A stretch of DNA of 64,000 nt from Wenzhouxiangellaceae bacterium (GTDB lineage Bacteria > Pseudomonadota > Gammaproteobacteria > Xanthomonadales > Wenzhouxiangellaceae). The stretch spans positions 1 to 64,000 of the forward strand of contig JANQPN010000032.1 of assembly GCA_028289455.1 (NCBI GenBank). The letters run 5' to 3'. Positions 8,777-16,938 of the stretch are shown piece by piece (positions within the stretch are counted from its first letter, which is position 1; the number at the start of each line of letters is the position of its first letter). A program made the translations under genes and the position numbers. A model generated the notes under the pieces. That model did not search any database, was not told the origin of the DNA, and saw only the letters and a list, made by a program, of their open reading frames with translations.

Positions 8777-10177
8777 TCATATTGTGCTGCCTCTCAATCG
8801 CCAATGAGCAATTGCCGTCAGTAATATACTCACAATCAGTAAATATCCGGCTGGCCAGATTAATCCAATAGCAATTTGCCGTACTGTAACTTCTTCAAAC
8901 TCAAATGGCTTGAGCTGATCGAATGTAGTCAGCGTAATTCGATTCCGTGAAACAACAGCTGGACCGACCACATCAGCCAGATCCGCCAGTGAATCGCGCA
9001 CTTGAGCTTGGAACCGATGCTGACGGGCAAGATCTGCGCCAGCTGTAATCATCAGCGCCCTCCTGGCAATAATAGACGGCGACAGATGTTGAGCCCAGCG
9101 TATAGTCTGTTCCCGACCTGCGCGAGCTGAATCATACTCGTCAACTATTGGTTTTGTCGCTTCTCTGATTAATACATTCGAGAGAAATGCTGCACGAAAG
9201 TAGGAAGGTAAATTCTCATCACCTACAGACAGATCAGGATGATCCAGGAGAAATCCATCTGTCATTTCATCCACCTCACGATTCGCAGTGCCCTTCATCT
9301 CTCGGATTTCTGATAGCAACGCCAGCCTGGAAGGTGTGGGGTACAACGCATCAGCTGCTGTGGTCACTGTTGCTGGAATAAGCACTACAAGTAACAACCA
9401 GCAACCCAGCATGGCGCCGAGTGTCCCCATTGCGCTTCGAAAACGAGCAACACAGAAAGCTATAAGGCCTAACCAGAAAAATGCATAGACAAGACTAAAA
9501 CCCAGCCACAATCCGAACTTTTCGAAGCGGTCTCCACCAGGATCATTAACAATAGCCAGAAAAACCATCATGCCTGTTGCCATCAACCAGATAAGCCCGT
9601 TTCGATAGAGCAACCGGGTCCATACCAAGCTCGAAATGGAAATGGGAGAAGTTAAAACAACCGGCAACGAGCCTTGTGACCGTTCTTTTGCCAGAACATC
9701 AAACGACACTGCAATCATTAATATCGGCATCAGCAGAATAATGACGAATGCTACGTCAAATGCACCCATTGACAGTGTTGTGGGGTTATCAAACTGATAT
9801 CGTCCGAATGTACTGGTCAGATCCCGCCAGGGTGAAATTTCAGCACTTGCCGGTTGCAGGTCTGCATCTCCAACGGCAAAATCCCCCAGCGATCCGGGCG
9901 GTATAGTCGCCGGAAAACTGATACTCATGGGATTAGCCTCATAGGTGGTGGCCTCTATTTCACCTGCTTCTATATCAGCAAGCGTCGAGCGCCACTGATT
10001 CAATGTAGTGTTTGCATCCGTTTCAAATACTGTCAGGCTGTTTATCTGTGCGTCACGCCATTGATCACCACTCCAGCCGGCATAGGCGAATGCAGCAATG
10101 ATAGAGAAGGCAATCGGCAAAGCAGGCCCTCGAAATAGAAAATTCAACCGTTCGTGGTACAAAATTGCTCGAATCAT
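8777..10177 (-). CDS. ABC-2 type permease with DUF3526-like domain (second subunit)
   Basis: Membrane subunit of an ABC exporter. The 466-aa protein has an N-terminal helix (about 17-33), a large extracytoplasmic insertion, a five-helix block from about 160 to 285, another extracytoplasmic domain and a last helix near the C-terminus (GLIWPAGYLLIVSILLTAI). The motif LAKERSQGSLPVVLTSPIS is the ABC-2 family coupling segment. Start 10177 overlaps the stop of the first permease as ATGA, showing translational coupling; the longer form from 10273 is rejected. Paired permeases of this build with one ATPase are common in Gram-negative genomes and are often annotated DUF3526; their cargo is generally unknown. 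The substrate cannot be told from this sequence. Confidence 0.8.
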   Translation of the reverse strand: MIRAILYHERLNFLFRGPALPIAFSIIAAFAYAGWSGDQWRDAQINSLTVFETDANTTLNQWRSTLADIEAGEIEATTYEANPMSISFPATIPPGSLGDFAVGDADLQPASAEISPWRDLTSTFGRYQFDNPTTLSMGAFDVAFVIILLMPILMIAVSFDVLAKERSQGSLPVVLTSPISISSLVWTRLLYRNGLIWLMATGMMVFLAIVNDPGGDRFEKFGLWLGFSLVYAFFWLGLIAFCVARFRSAMGTLGAMLGCWLLLVVLIPATVTTAADALYPTPSRLALLSEIREMKGTANREVDEMTDGFLLDHPDLSVGDENLPSYFRAAFLSNVLIREATKPIVDEYDSARAGREQTIRWAQHLSPSIIARRALMITAGADLARQHRFQAQVRDSLADLADVVGPAVVSRNRITLTTFDQLKPFEFEEVTVRQIAIGLIWPAGYLLIVSILLTAIAHWRLRGSTI

Positions 10178-11598
10178 AGTGCTGTCACCTCCCCTCGAAC
10201 GGCTCGAGTGACCAGCATCCTGGACCCGCTGACTGCCACGCACAGCCAGATAATCAGCAAAATCGCATCCCAAAGATAGCTAATCGCAAGATGCGAAATG
10301 GCGGGTACTGAATAATCCAAATCTTCGAATTTTGACCAAAGTTCAGCACCTGCCGTGTAATATGCGCCGGAATTGTCAGCGTTATACATATAATCTTCAT
10401 TGAGCAGCTGAATCATGTCTCTCCGGTGTATTTCAGCAGCTCGCGCAAAGTCCTGCTGATGCTCACGGTCGGTGCCTGCAATGCCACTGGACAAGCGTGT
10501 TACAGCCAACGCCGGGCTAAGCGGGACAAACCCACGGACAACAAATTCCTGTGCTTCATGGTGCTTTTCCAGCTCCTGATAAAATCGGTCAAATTCCGGC
10601 TCAGACAGATCCTCGCTTACCTGCAACACATATGCGGAGTAGTTAATGGGTAAATCTTCAGTATTGGTAACTCCATATTCCTGGAGAATTTCCTGTTCAA
10701 TTCTTTGCTGCCTCTCTTCGTCGTTGTAATACGCACTGGAAGCGTTTCTCAATTGTGCCGTGGATTCCCGGGCATCCGGTTGTGGGTACACAACCTTTGC
10801 AATGTCCATCGCGAAGCTTGGCACAATGATTGTCATCACCGCCCATAAAAATGTCAGACCAAGAAAAGCAGACTGGCGCGTGCGGAAAAGTGCTGATACT
10901 CCAATAGCAACGGCCACCATGATGATCAGATACACCGAGTACGTGATATAAAGCATACCCAGCCTTAATACCGAATCAAGATTGGCACTGGCAGACGAAA
11001 AAATAAGCGAGGCCAAAGCCACCGGTATAAATACAAGCGTGAATACCAACTGCGTCAATTTTAAGCCTGCAGTGAGCTTACCCATAAAAAACTGTTGAGG
11101 CGATACACCACTGGCAAGCAGCTGTCTCAGTGTCCCGTCTTCACGCTCACCCGCTATACTGCTGAACAGCATTAAAAACACCAGCAACGGCGCAATTGTT
11201 ATCACTGTAAAAGCTGGACTGAGCTTAGCGTATCTGCTTTGCCCACCACCATCTTCAGCATTTCGGAAAACCGCCGGGTCCTGGTAGTGAGCTTCCATCC
11301 ATATCGCCATACCCGCAAAATCGACTATTCCAGGATCGATCAGCCCCAGTGGAGCTGCCGGACGAAAAGCATAACGCGAAAAATGAGCGGCTGAATGTGG
11401 GTTTCGATCACCTTGATTCATCCAGACACGCTTATCCGTCTGTAAAGCTGCTGAACGCTCTTTATCAAATACTGCATATCGTTGAATGCCGGTCAGCAGG
11501 CTACCGACAACCAGCAAGATAACTATGATAAAAAGGCCCTTGAGCAGTGCTTCACGCTTGTGCAGCAGTAAATCTTTTGATGCTATCGCATGGATCAT
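10174..11598 (-). CDS. ABC-2 type permease with DUF3526-like domain (first subunit)
   Basis: Membrane partner of the neighbouring ATPase and second permease. The 474-aa protein shows an N-terminal helix at about 20-40 (EALLKGLFIIVILLVVGSLL), an extracytoplasmic insertion, then SIAGEREDGTLRQLLASGVS, the ABC-2 coupling motif, followed by helices, a large extracytoplasmic domain rich in Tyr, Glu and Gln, and a terminal helix (YLWDAILLIIWLCVAVSG). It overlaps the ATPase gene by ATGA at its start and the next permease by ATGA at its end, so the three are made in fixed ratio. Its predicted fold and length are like the second permease, suggesting an ancient duplication. Export direction is inferred from the ABC-2 family; the cargo is unknown. 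Confidence 0.8.
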   Translation of the reverse strand: MIHAIASKDLLLHKREALLKGLFIIVILLVVGSLLTGIQRYAVFDKERSAALQTDKRVWMNQGDRNPHSAAHFSRYAFRPAAPLGLIDPGIVDFAGMAIWMEAHYQDPAVFRNAEDGGGQSRYAKLSPAFTVITIAPLLVFLMLFSSIAGEREDGTLRQLLASGVSPQQFFMGKLTAGLKLTQLVFTLVFIPVALASLIFSSASANLDSVLRLGMLYITYSVYLIIMVAVAIGVSALFRTRQSAFLGLTFLWAVMTIIVPSFAMDIAKVVYPQPDARESTAQLRNASSAYYNDEERQQRIEQEILQEYGVTNTEDLPINYSAYVLQVSEDLSEPEFDRFYQELEKHHEAQEFVVRGFVPLSPALAVTRLSSGIAGTDREHQQDFARAAEIHRRDMIQLLNEDYMYNADNSGAYYTAGAELWSKFEDLDYSVPAISHLAISYLWDAILLIIWLCVAVSGSRMLVTRAVRGEVTAL

Positions 11599-12341
11599 AC
11601 GACTGTCTCCGCAGATTCGTTTTCGGCTTCTGACATGTGCTCAAGATAAACTGACTCAATCTCACCGGCATTCAATGCTGCAGCATCCAGCATGTTAACG
11701 AGTTTGCCCTGCATCATAATCCCTATACGGTTGCCGATTGCCTTGGCGCGGAATATGTCATGGGTTGCCATAAGCACTGCCTTGCCGTTATCACGGAGCC
11801 GCGAAATGGATTGCACCAGGCTGTTTGCAGCTGAAGGATCCAGACCGGATAACGGCTCATCCAGCAATAAGGTATCGACACTTCGGGCCATAGCGATGGC
11901 GATTCCCACTTTTTGCCGCATTCCTTTCGAATAATCTGATGTCCGCCGATGCATGGCATTCTTGGGCAATCCTGATTCAATCAGAATTTGCTCTAATTCG
12001 GAAATTGTGTGATTGCCATCAGCCAACCGGTCAAAAAAACTTAAGTTCTCAAACCCGGTTAAGTTGGGATAAAGTGCGACTGATTCAGGCAGATAGGCTA
12101 ATTGTCTGCGAGCCTGCAGCGGGTCATTTGCGACATTGATTCCATTTACACTGGCGTACCCCGAATCCGGATGCAAAAAGCCCAGAAATAAGTTGATGGT
12201 AGTGGATTTACCGGCACCGTTCGCGCCCAACAGGCATACGACTTCTCCAGCTGTCACATTCAACTCTAGATTATCAAGTGCAACCGTATTCCCAAATCGC
12301 TTCGTTAGTGCGCATGCTTCTAGTGCATAACGTTCTGTCAT
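11595..12341 (-). CDS. ABC transporter ATP-binding protein (CcmA/NosF-like)
   Basis: ATPase that powers the two ABC-2 permeases encoded directly downstream. The 248 residues show a Walker A at 39-47 (GANGAGKST), signature motif YSKGMRQ at 137-143, Walker B LLLDEP at 158-163, D-loop SGLD and switch H194 (MATHD). It is of the single-domain exporter type. A good ribosome-binding site AAGGAG sits 5 bases before the ATG. The stop overlaps the next start as ATGA. The set could be a metal- or copper-linked exporter, since NosFY-type transporters resemble it and a copper locus lies upstream, but that is inference from location only. Confidence 0.9.
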   Translation of the reverse strand: MTERYALEACALTKRFGNTVALDNLELNVTAGEVVCLLGANGAGKSTTINLFLGFLHPDSGYASVNGINVANDPLQARRQLAYLPESVALYPNLTGFENLSFFDRLADGNHTISELEQILIESGLPKNAMHRRTSDYSKGMRQKVGIAIAMARSVDTLLLDEPLSGLDPSAANSLVQSISRLRDNGKAVLMATHDIFRAKAIGNRIGIMMQGKLVNMLDAAALNAGEIESVYLEHMSEAENESAETVV

Positions 12342-12460
12342 TTTTTCTCCTTAAGCCCCAATACAATCGGGATTTCTAACGATTAGTGCTTTCAGCACAA
12401 CCAGGCTTACTAAAGCCATACAAAGGCCCAGCCAGCTTTTAATCGAATGATTTCTTTACT

Positions 12461-12757
12461 TTAAGGAGATGCGCGGGAGTGGTAATGCGGATTGACTGTC
12501 TGAGATATCAGTGCAGCATACTCAGTATTACTGAAGCCTGCTGTAAAAATGTTTCTGGTTTCAAAAAATGTCTCGGTAATGACTTGATCATCATTGCGTT
12601 CACTATGCACACATAGTGCGCAGATTTCTACAGCATCGTGGGAAACATGCTCTATCAGATGATCTGCCCATACATATTGCGCCAATAACAGCGAGCATGC
12701 AGTAATCCACCGTATGCCTGAACTGAAAGCTGAAATTCGACGCCAGGTTTTATGCAT
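12461..12757 (-). CDS. Small exported protein with His/Cys motif, possibly metal-linked
   Basis: A 98-aa protein with an N-terminal hydrophobic segment (ITACSLLLAQYVWA) that looks like a signal peptide. The mature part begins DHLIEHVSHDAVEICALC, a cluster of His and acidic residues followed by CxxC and another His. Small secreted proteins with a His-rich stretch ahead of CxxC are often found beside metal-uptake or metal-efflux genes (DUF2946-like proteins are similar in build). It lies 119 bases upstream of the ABC exporter operon on the same strand and may belong to it. No clear ribosome-binding site is seen and the gene could be spurious, but composition and context support it moderately. 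Confidence 0.5.
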   Translation of the reverse strand: MHKTWRRISAFSSGIRWITACSLLLAQYVWADHLIEHVSHDAVEICALCVHSERNDDQVITETFFETRNIFTAGFSNTEYAALISQTVNPHYHSRASP

Positions 12758-13146
12758 TGGGCAAAATTATCATAACCGCCTTAACTCCATCAGCTTATTT
12801 TTTATCACGGAAAATTATTCACAACAACCAGAGCGCCAGACATTCCCCGCAATTATGCAACGGTTCAACCTTAAACCATGAACCACCCTGCTTTGTTAAT
12901 TTTTGAGCTGGTTGACACCACCCAGATAATGTCGCCAGTCACCATACGCTAGCGAATCCCACATTGACTGATGTAACATGCCAGGCACATTCAAAATAAT
13001 AACAATAATAAATTCAGCAACCTCCCAACGAATCTTTACGTATTTGATGTACGACTAATTAGCCATGCCGCTCATAGCATGGATGTATTAGCATGTCAAT
13101 ACATAATAATAATAAATGCTGAAAAGCATGAACATGGAGTTCGAAG
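12758..13146. promoter_or_regulatory. 389-base intergenic region before the multicopper oxidase
   Basis: A gene-free, AT-rich region between the divergent small His/Cys protein and the multicopper oxidase. Its last 85 bases contain three successive inverted repeats (13063-13082, 13083-13104, 13116-13129; annotated below). No CueR- or Zur-type box was recognised by eye. The rest shows nothing I can assign. Confidence 0.45.
13063..13129 (+). promoter_or_regulatory. Three successive inverted repeats in the oxidase leader
   Basis: CCATGC/GCATGG (13063-13068, 13077-13082), then immediately ATGTATT/AATACAT (13083-13089, 13098-13104), both with 8-base spacers, then ATGCT-GAAA-AGCAT (13116-13129), a short stem closed by a GNRA-type tetraloop. 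The last stem sits just before the ribosome-binding site GGAG (13136-13139). They could be operators or leader-RNA hairpins controlling the oxidase. Confidence 0.4.
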
Positions 13147-16100
13147 ATGAGTAAGGGTATACAACTAAAAAGGAAGTCAGAGATGAACAGGATGTCACGA
13201 TATTATAAGAATCATTTCCTCCGTCTTTTAGCAGCTATTCTGATCCCGGCTTGTGCACTATTTTCCAGCGCACAAGCCAACGATGGAGAATTGCCTGAAG
13301 GCATTGAGGAAGCCAATCACGGGGCTTTTGAAGGCGGGGCCACTGGCTCACCGGCAGATGCAGCCTCACAGAATGTTATTTCCGAAGAACAGCAACGTGA
13401 AGACGGACTGTTTTTCAATATTCCCACCAATGGACCACCCAGTCCGTTGTTTGGCGCAGCGCCATACAGCCAGAAAATGCTGCGCTTTGAAGAGTTTGGG
13501 CTTGAGCCACTGACCCTGAATGGAGGCGGGTGCCCCAGCTGTACCGGTCTGCCTCAGCCCGCATCGGCAGATACAGGGCCGGTCGGTGCTGAACTGGATC
13601 AGTTTCTTTCGGGACCGATATTTCCCTGGCCCAAGCGGTTTTCCAATACCAGAAACACCAATCCCTGGGAAGAAGCCATCGAAGCTTACCTGGGCCGTGA
13701 TCTCAAAAGCCCGCCGATTGAAGGCAGACCACCCGGTGTGATGTGGTCGCATCAGCGCTGGGGTGAGTTCAGGCCGGATGTCGGCTTCCAAACCGCTCAG
13801 GCCGGCGCCCGTACCAATGGAGGTTTACGGGACAGCCGCCAATTACATGGTTATATCAGTGGTGAGTTTGCTCCAGGCGGCTTATACAACAGCACCAGCA
13901 ACGCACCTGCCTCGGCAGGCACAACAGCAGGAACCACAGTCCAGTTTCACCCGGACATGCCGGTACAAGATCCATTGGCATTATGGACTTTTGACGGCAC
14001 TTTCCCGCCTAAGCTGCTGATGGCGCGATACGGTGAATCACTGATCATGCGACATCACAATGCACTGCCAATTGATGTTTCTGCCAATCGGGGTTTTGGT
14101 CTGCATACCCTCAGTACTCATGAGCATAACGGCCACAACCCGGCGGAAAGTGACGGTTACACCAACGCCTTCTTCTTCCCCGGCCAGTTCTATGATTACC
14201 GCTGGCCGATGGTACTGGCCGGCCACGACACCATCAATGTCAACAAAATGGACAACCGTGCCGGTGCGCCGGACGGTAATGGCGGCATCACCAGAATTCG
14301 GGGCGATTGGCGCGAAACCATGAGCACTCACTGGTTCCATGACCATATGCTCGATTTCACTGCACAGAATGTCTACAAAGGCAATGTTGCAATGATGAAC
14401 TATTACAGTGCGCTGGATCGCGGCAATGAAGGCCTGGAAGACGGCGTTAACCTGCGTCTGCCAAGCGGTACTGCATTGGACTGGGGCAATCGCGATTATG
14501 ATGTCAATCTGCTGATCGCTGAAAAAGCCTGGGATGAGGATGGCCAGCTATGGTTCAATCCTTTCAACCAGACCGGTTTTATCGGCGATGTAATGACAGT
14601 CAACTGGCTGTATAAACCGTACTTTGATGTACGTGCGCGTAAATACCGTTTCCGTATCCTGAACGGTTCGGTTTCCCGCTATTTCAAACTTGCCCTGGTT
14701 GATCAATCCGGTAACCCGGTGCCTTTCTACATGGTCGCCAATGACGGCAACATCATGGAGCATACGGTTTACTTCGAAAATGGACAGCTGCCCACCATCG
14801 GCATCGCCGAACGGTATGACATTATTGTCGACTTCAGCCAGTTCCAACCCGGTGACAAACTGTATTTCGTCAATATGCTGCAGCAGCGTACCGGCCAGGC
14901 CACTGACTCAGTAATCCCGCTGGCGGATATTCTCAGTGGAGAATATGAGGCCATTCAGGTAGATGATGATGGTGACGGTGATGCCGACCGCTGGTTTAAT
15001 GACCCTGTTGTCGGCAAGTTCATGGAATTCCGCGTTCACGAATACACCGGTGTTGATTTGAGTATCGACCCGGCTGATTATGTGGCCGGCGGCGAGAAAT
15101 TGATCCCACTGCGCCGTCCGACGGAAGATGAGCTGACCAATGCCCTGCACCGCACCTTCGAATTCGAGCGCAAACCTACTGATGATGCACCGTGGGTTAT
15201 CGAGACCGATGGCGGTAAAGGTTTCAACATGGACCCGCGCCGTCTGTCAGCTGCACCAACCAAGAATTCAGGCGGACTGGAAGTTTGGCGTATCATCAAC
15301 AGTGGCACCTGGAGTCACCCGGTACATATCCACTTCGAAGAAGGCATCATTTTGCGGCGCGGCGGTGTAGAACCGCCTGAATGGGAAAAATGGGCGCGTA
15401 AAGACGTTTACCGTCTGGGCCCGCAAGAAGACAGTACCGAAATGGTGGAAATTGCCCTGCGCTTCCGCGAATTTGCCGGACAGTACATGGAACACTGCCA
15501 TAACACCCAGCATGAGGATCATGCCATGCTGCTGCGCTGGGATATCGAAAACCCCGGCCAGACACAGGTCATGCCGGCCCCAATCCCATCCTGGGATGGT
15601 GTCAGTTACGTCGATTCCGTCGCCTTGCCGACAGCACGCAGCGGCGATGATCTGGGACAATTCGGGCCGAATCTGGACGACCAGGCAGTTGAAACCTGGG
15701 TTGATGCGATGACCTTTGAGCAAATCGATATGGTCAACCTAACGCTGGGTGATGCACTTGACCCTACCGAAGATGAACGTGGTGTTGCCAGATACACTTT
15801 GAGAAAAGGCATCAATATCGATAATGATGGTAACCAGCGGGATGTTTATTTTGTATTACACGACATTTCTGATGAAAAGCTCGCTGAAGAAATGGGTATT
15901 GCCTGGGCCGGCGGCCTGGTCGGCACACCAGTCGCTGCAACATCAGAAGCGACCTTATCGGAAAGTGGTGTCTTCACCTTTTTCGGTGACTTACCCAACC
16001 CCATTACGCGATTGCATCCGGATTTCCTGCACCTGGACGATCCGAATAAACCACCGCAGAGCGCCGATAATGATTACTCGCCTCTCAGAAGAGTCAACAT

Positions 16101-16851
16101 TGCCGGTAAAGATGTTATCGTCAATGCGTTTTTCATCAATTGGGGCGAAGAAAGCTGGGAACAGCTGAGAATCGATCCAAACTGCACCAGCTTCCCGGAT
16201 GATCCACCCAATACCAGTTGCCGTTATAACGGAGTGAACTGGGGCGGTGACAGTGCCCACGCACTGGAGATCAACACGACTGCGGTAGAACCTTATGTCA
16301 AGTTCAAACTGCACAAATCCTGGACTGAAGGATCGGATTACCTGCCTTATTATGTGGTGGTTGATTCCTTCCCGGCTGGTCCTGCCAATAACATGGGTAT
16401 TCCCTATGTTCCCAAGCATGCCCATTTGGGCGCAGCAGCTGTACCATTGATCCAGTTCCTTCCTCCGGAGCCATTGACCGGACGTTATCCACCGACCGGT
16501 GATCTGCCCAATAATCTTGCCGGTGGCGGACCATTGGGTGGTCAGATCGGCATACCTTCTTATTTCATGCCGGAAGATGATTACAGCCCAATGTGGCATA
16601 TCGGTTTTGCCAACTGGCTTGAACCTGCAACCGGTGTAGTTAAGGGTCTGGACGAAGTCAAAGCTCTGCGGGAAACAGGCGCTATTGAAGTCCATGAATG
16701 GCCGGCCATCAAGATTGGTGACAACGACTATGATTTTGAAAATCTGAATTCACCGCATGTGGTGAATTGTCCGACACCTGTCACCATCGACAAAGCCATG
16801 CATGATGCCAACAAACTGGTCAAAGCTGCTGCTGCGGTAGCAGGCCAGTAA
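13147..16851 (+). CDS. Very large secreted CotA-like multicopper oxidase
   Basis: Copper enzyme that oxidises a substrate and reduces oxygen to water; relatives act on bilirubin, phenols, Cu(I) or Mn(II). All four copper-ligand blocks are present: HEHNGH (325-330), HWFHDH (395-400), HPVHIH (724-729) and HCHNTQHEDHAM (783-794). Within the last, Cys784, His789 and Met794 have the spacing of the CotA type 1 site. The context (THEHNGHNPAESDGY, then NVYKGNVAMM) is CotA/bilirubin-oxidase-like. At 1,234 aa it is about twice CotA size: about 290 N-terminal residues precede the first ligand and about 440 follow the last. An EF-hand-like DDDGDGDAD lies at 606-614. Two starts have ribosome-binding sites, 13147 and 13183; both give a signal peptide ending near SSAQA. 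Mn oxidation is possible but unproven. Confidence 0.9.
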   Translation: MSKGIQLKRKSEMNRMSRYYKNHFLRLLAAILIPACALFSSAQANDGELPEGIEEANHGAFEGGATGSPADAASQNVISEEQQREDGLFFNIPTNGPPSPLFGAAPYSQKMLRFEEFGLEPLTLNGGGCPSCTGLPQPASADTGPVGAELDQFLSGPIFPWPKRFSNTRNTNPWEEAIEAYLGRDLKSPPIEGRPPGVMWSHQRWGEFRPDVGFQTAQAGARTNGGLRDSRQLHGYISGEFAPGGLYNSTSNAPASAGTTAGTTVQFHPDMPVQDPLALWTFDGTFPPKLLMARYGESLIMRHHNALPIDVSANRGFGLHTLSTHEHNGHNPAESDGYTNAFFFPGQFYDYRWPMVLAGHDTINVNKMDNRAGAPDGNGGITRIRGDWRETMSTHWFHDHMLDFTAQNVYKGNVAMMNYYSALDRGNEGLEDGVNLRLPSGTALDWGNRDYDVNLLIAEKAWDEDGQLWFNPFNQTGFIGDVMTVNWLYKPYFDVRARKYRFRILNGSVSRYFKLALVDQSGNPVPFYMVANDGNIMEHTVYFENGQLPTIGIAERYDIIVDFSQFQPGDKLYFVNMLQQRTGQATDSVIPLADILSGEYEAIQVDDDGDGDADRWFNDPVVGKFMEFRVHEYTGVDLSIDPADYVAGGEKLIPLRRPTEDELTNALHRTFEFERKPTDDAPWVIETDGGKGFNMDPRRLSAAPTKNSGGLEVWRIINSGTWSHPVHIHFEEGIILRRGGVEPPEWEKWARKDVYRLGPQEDSTEMVEIALRFREFAGQYMEHCHNTQHEDHAMLLRWDIENPGQTQVMPAPIPSWDGVSYVDSVALPTARSGDDLGQFGPNLDDQAVETWVDAMTFEQIDMVNLTLGDALDPTEDERGVARYTLRKGINIDNDGNQRDVYFVLHDISDEKLAEEMGIAWAGGLVGTPVAATSEATLSESGVFTFFGDLPNPITRLHPDFLHLDDPNKPPQSADNDYSPLRRVNIAGKDVIVNAFFINWGEESWEQLRIDPNCTSFPDDPPNTSCRYNGVNWGGDSAHALEINTTAVEPYVKFKLHKSWTEGSDYLPYYVVVDSFPAGPANNMGIPYVPKHAHLGAAAVPLIQFLPPEPLTGRYPPTGDLPNNLAGGGPLGGQIGIPSYFMPEDDYSPMWHIGFANWLEPATGVVKGLDEVKALRETGAIEVHEWPAIKIGDNDYDFENLNSPHVVNCPTPVTIDKAMHDANKLVKAAAAVAGQ

Positions 16852-16879
16852 TGATTAGCTGGTTCATGTAAATGTCACT

Positions 16880-16910
16880 CACAGAGCGCTCCCGGGCGCT
16901 CTGTGTTTTT
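16880..16910 (+). terminator. Intrinsic terminator of the multicopper oxidase gene
   Basis: CACAGAGCGC (16880-16889) and GCGCTCTGTG (16896-16905) form a perfect 10-bp stem with a 6-base loop, followed directly by TTTTT. It begins 28 bases after the oxidase stop. The in-frame start at 16903 for the next gene falls inside it, which argues for the later start at 16939. Confidence 0.9.
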
Positions 16911-16938
16911 CGAGGCGATAAACCGAGCGTATCCAGTT

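Noticed and set aside
12758..13146. Manganese (yybP-ykoY) or other riboswitch before the multicopper oxidase
   Set aside because: I could not find the conserved loops of the class; only simple inverted repeats are present.
13366..13791. 141-aa antisense frame at the start of the oxidase
   Set aside because: Overlaps the strongly supported oxidase coding sequence and has no supporting signal.
15991..16695. 234-aa antisense frame within the multicopper oxidase gene
   Set aside because: Shadow of a well-supported gene; composition (many Ile/Arg/Gly) typical of antisense reading; no ribosome-binding site.
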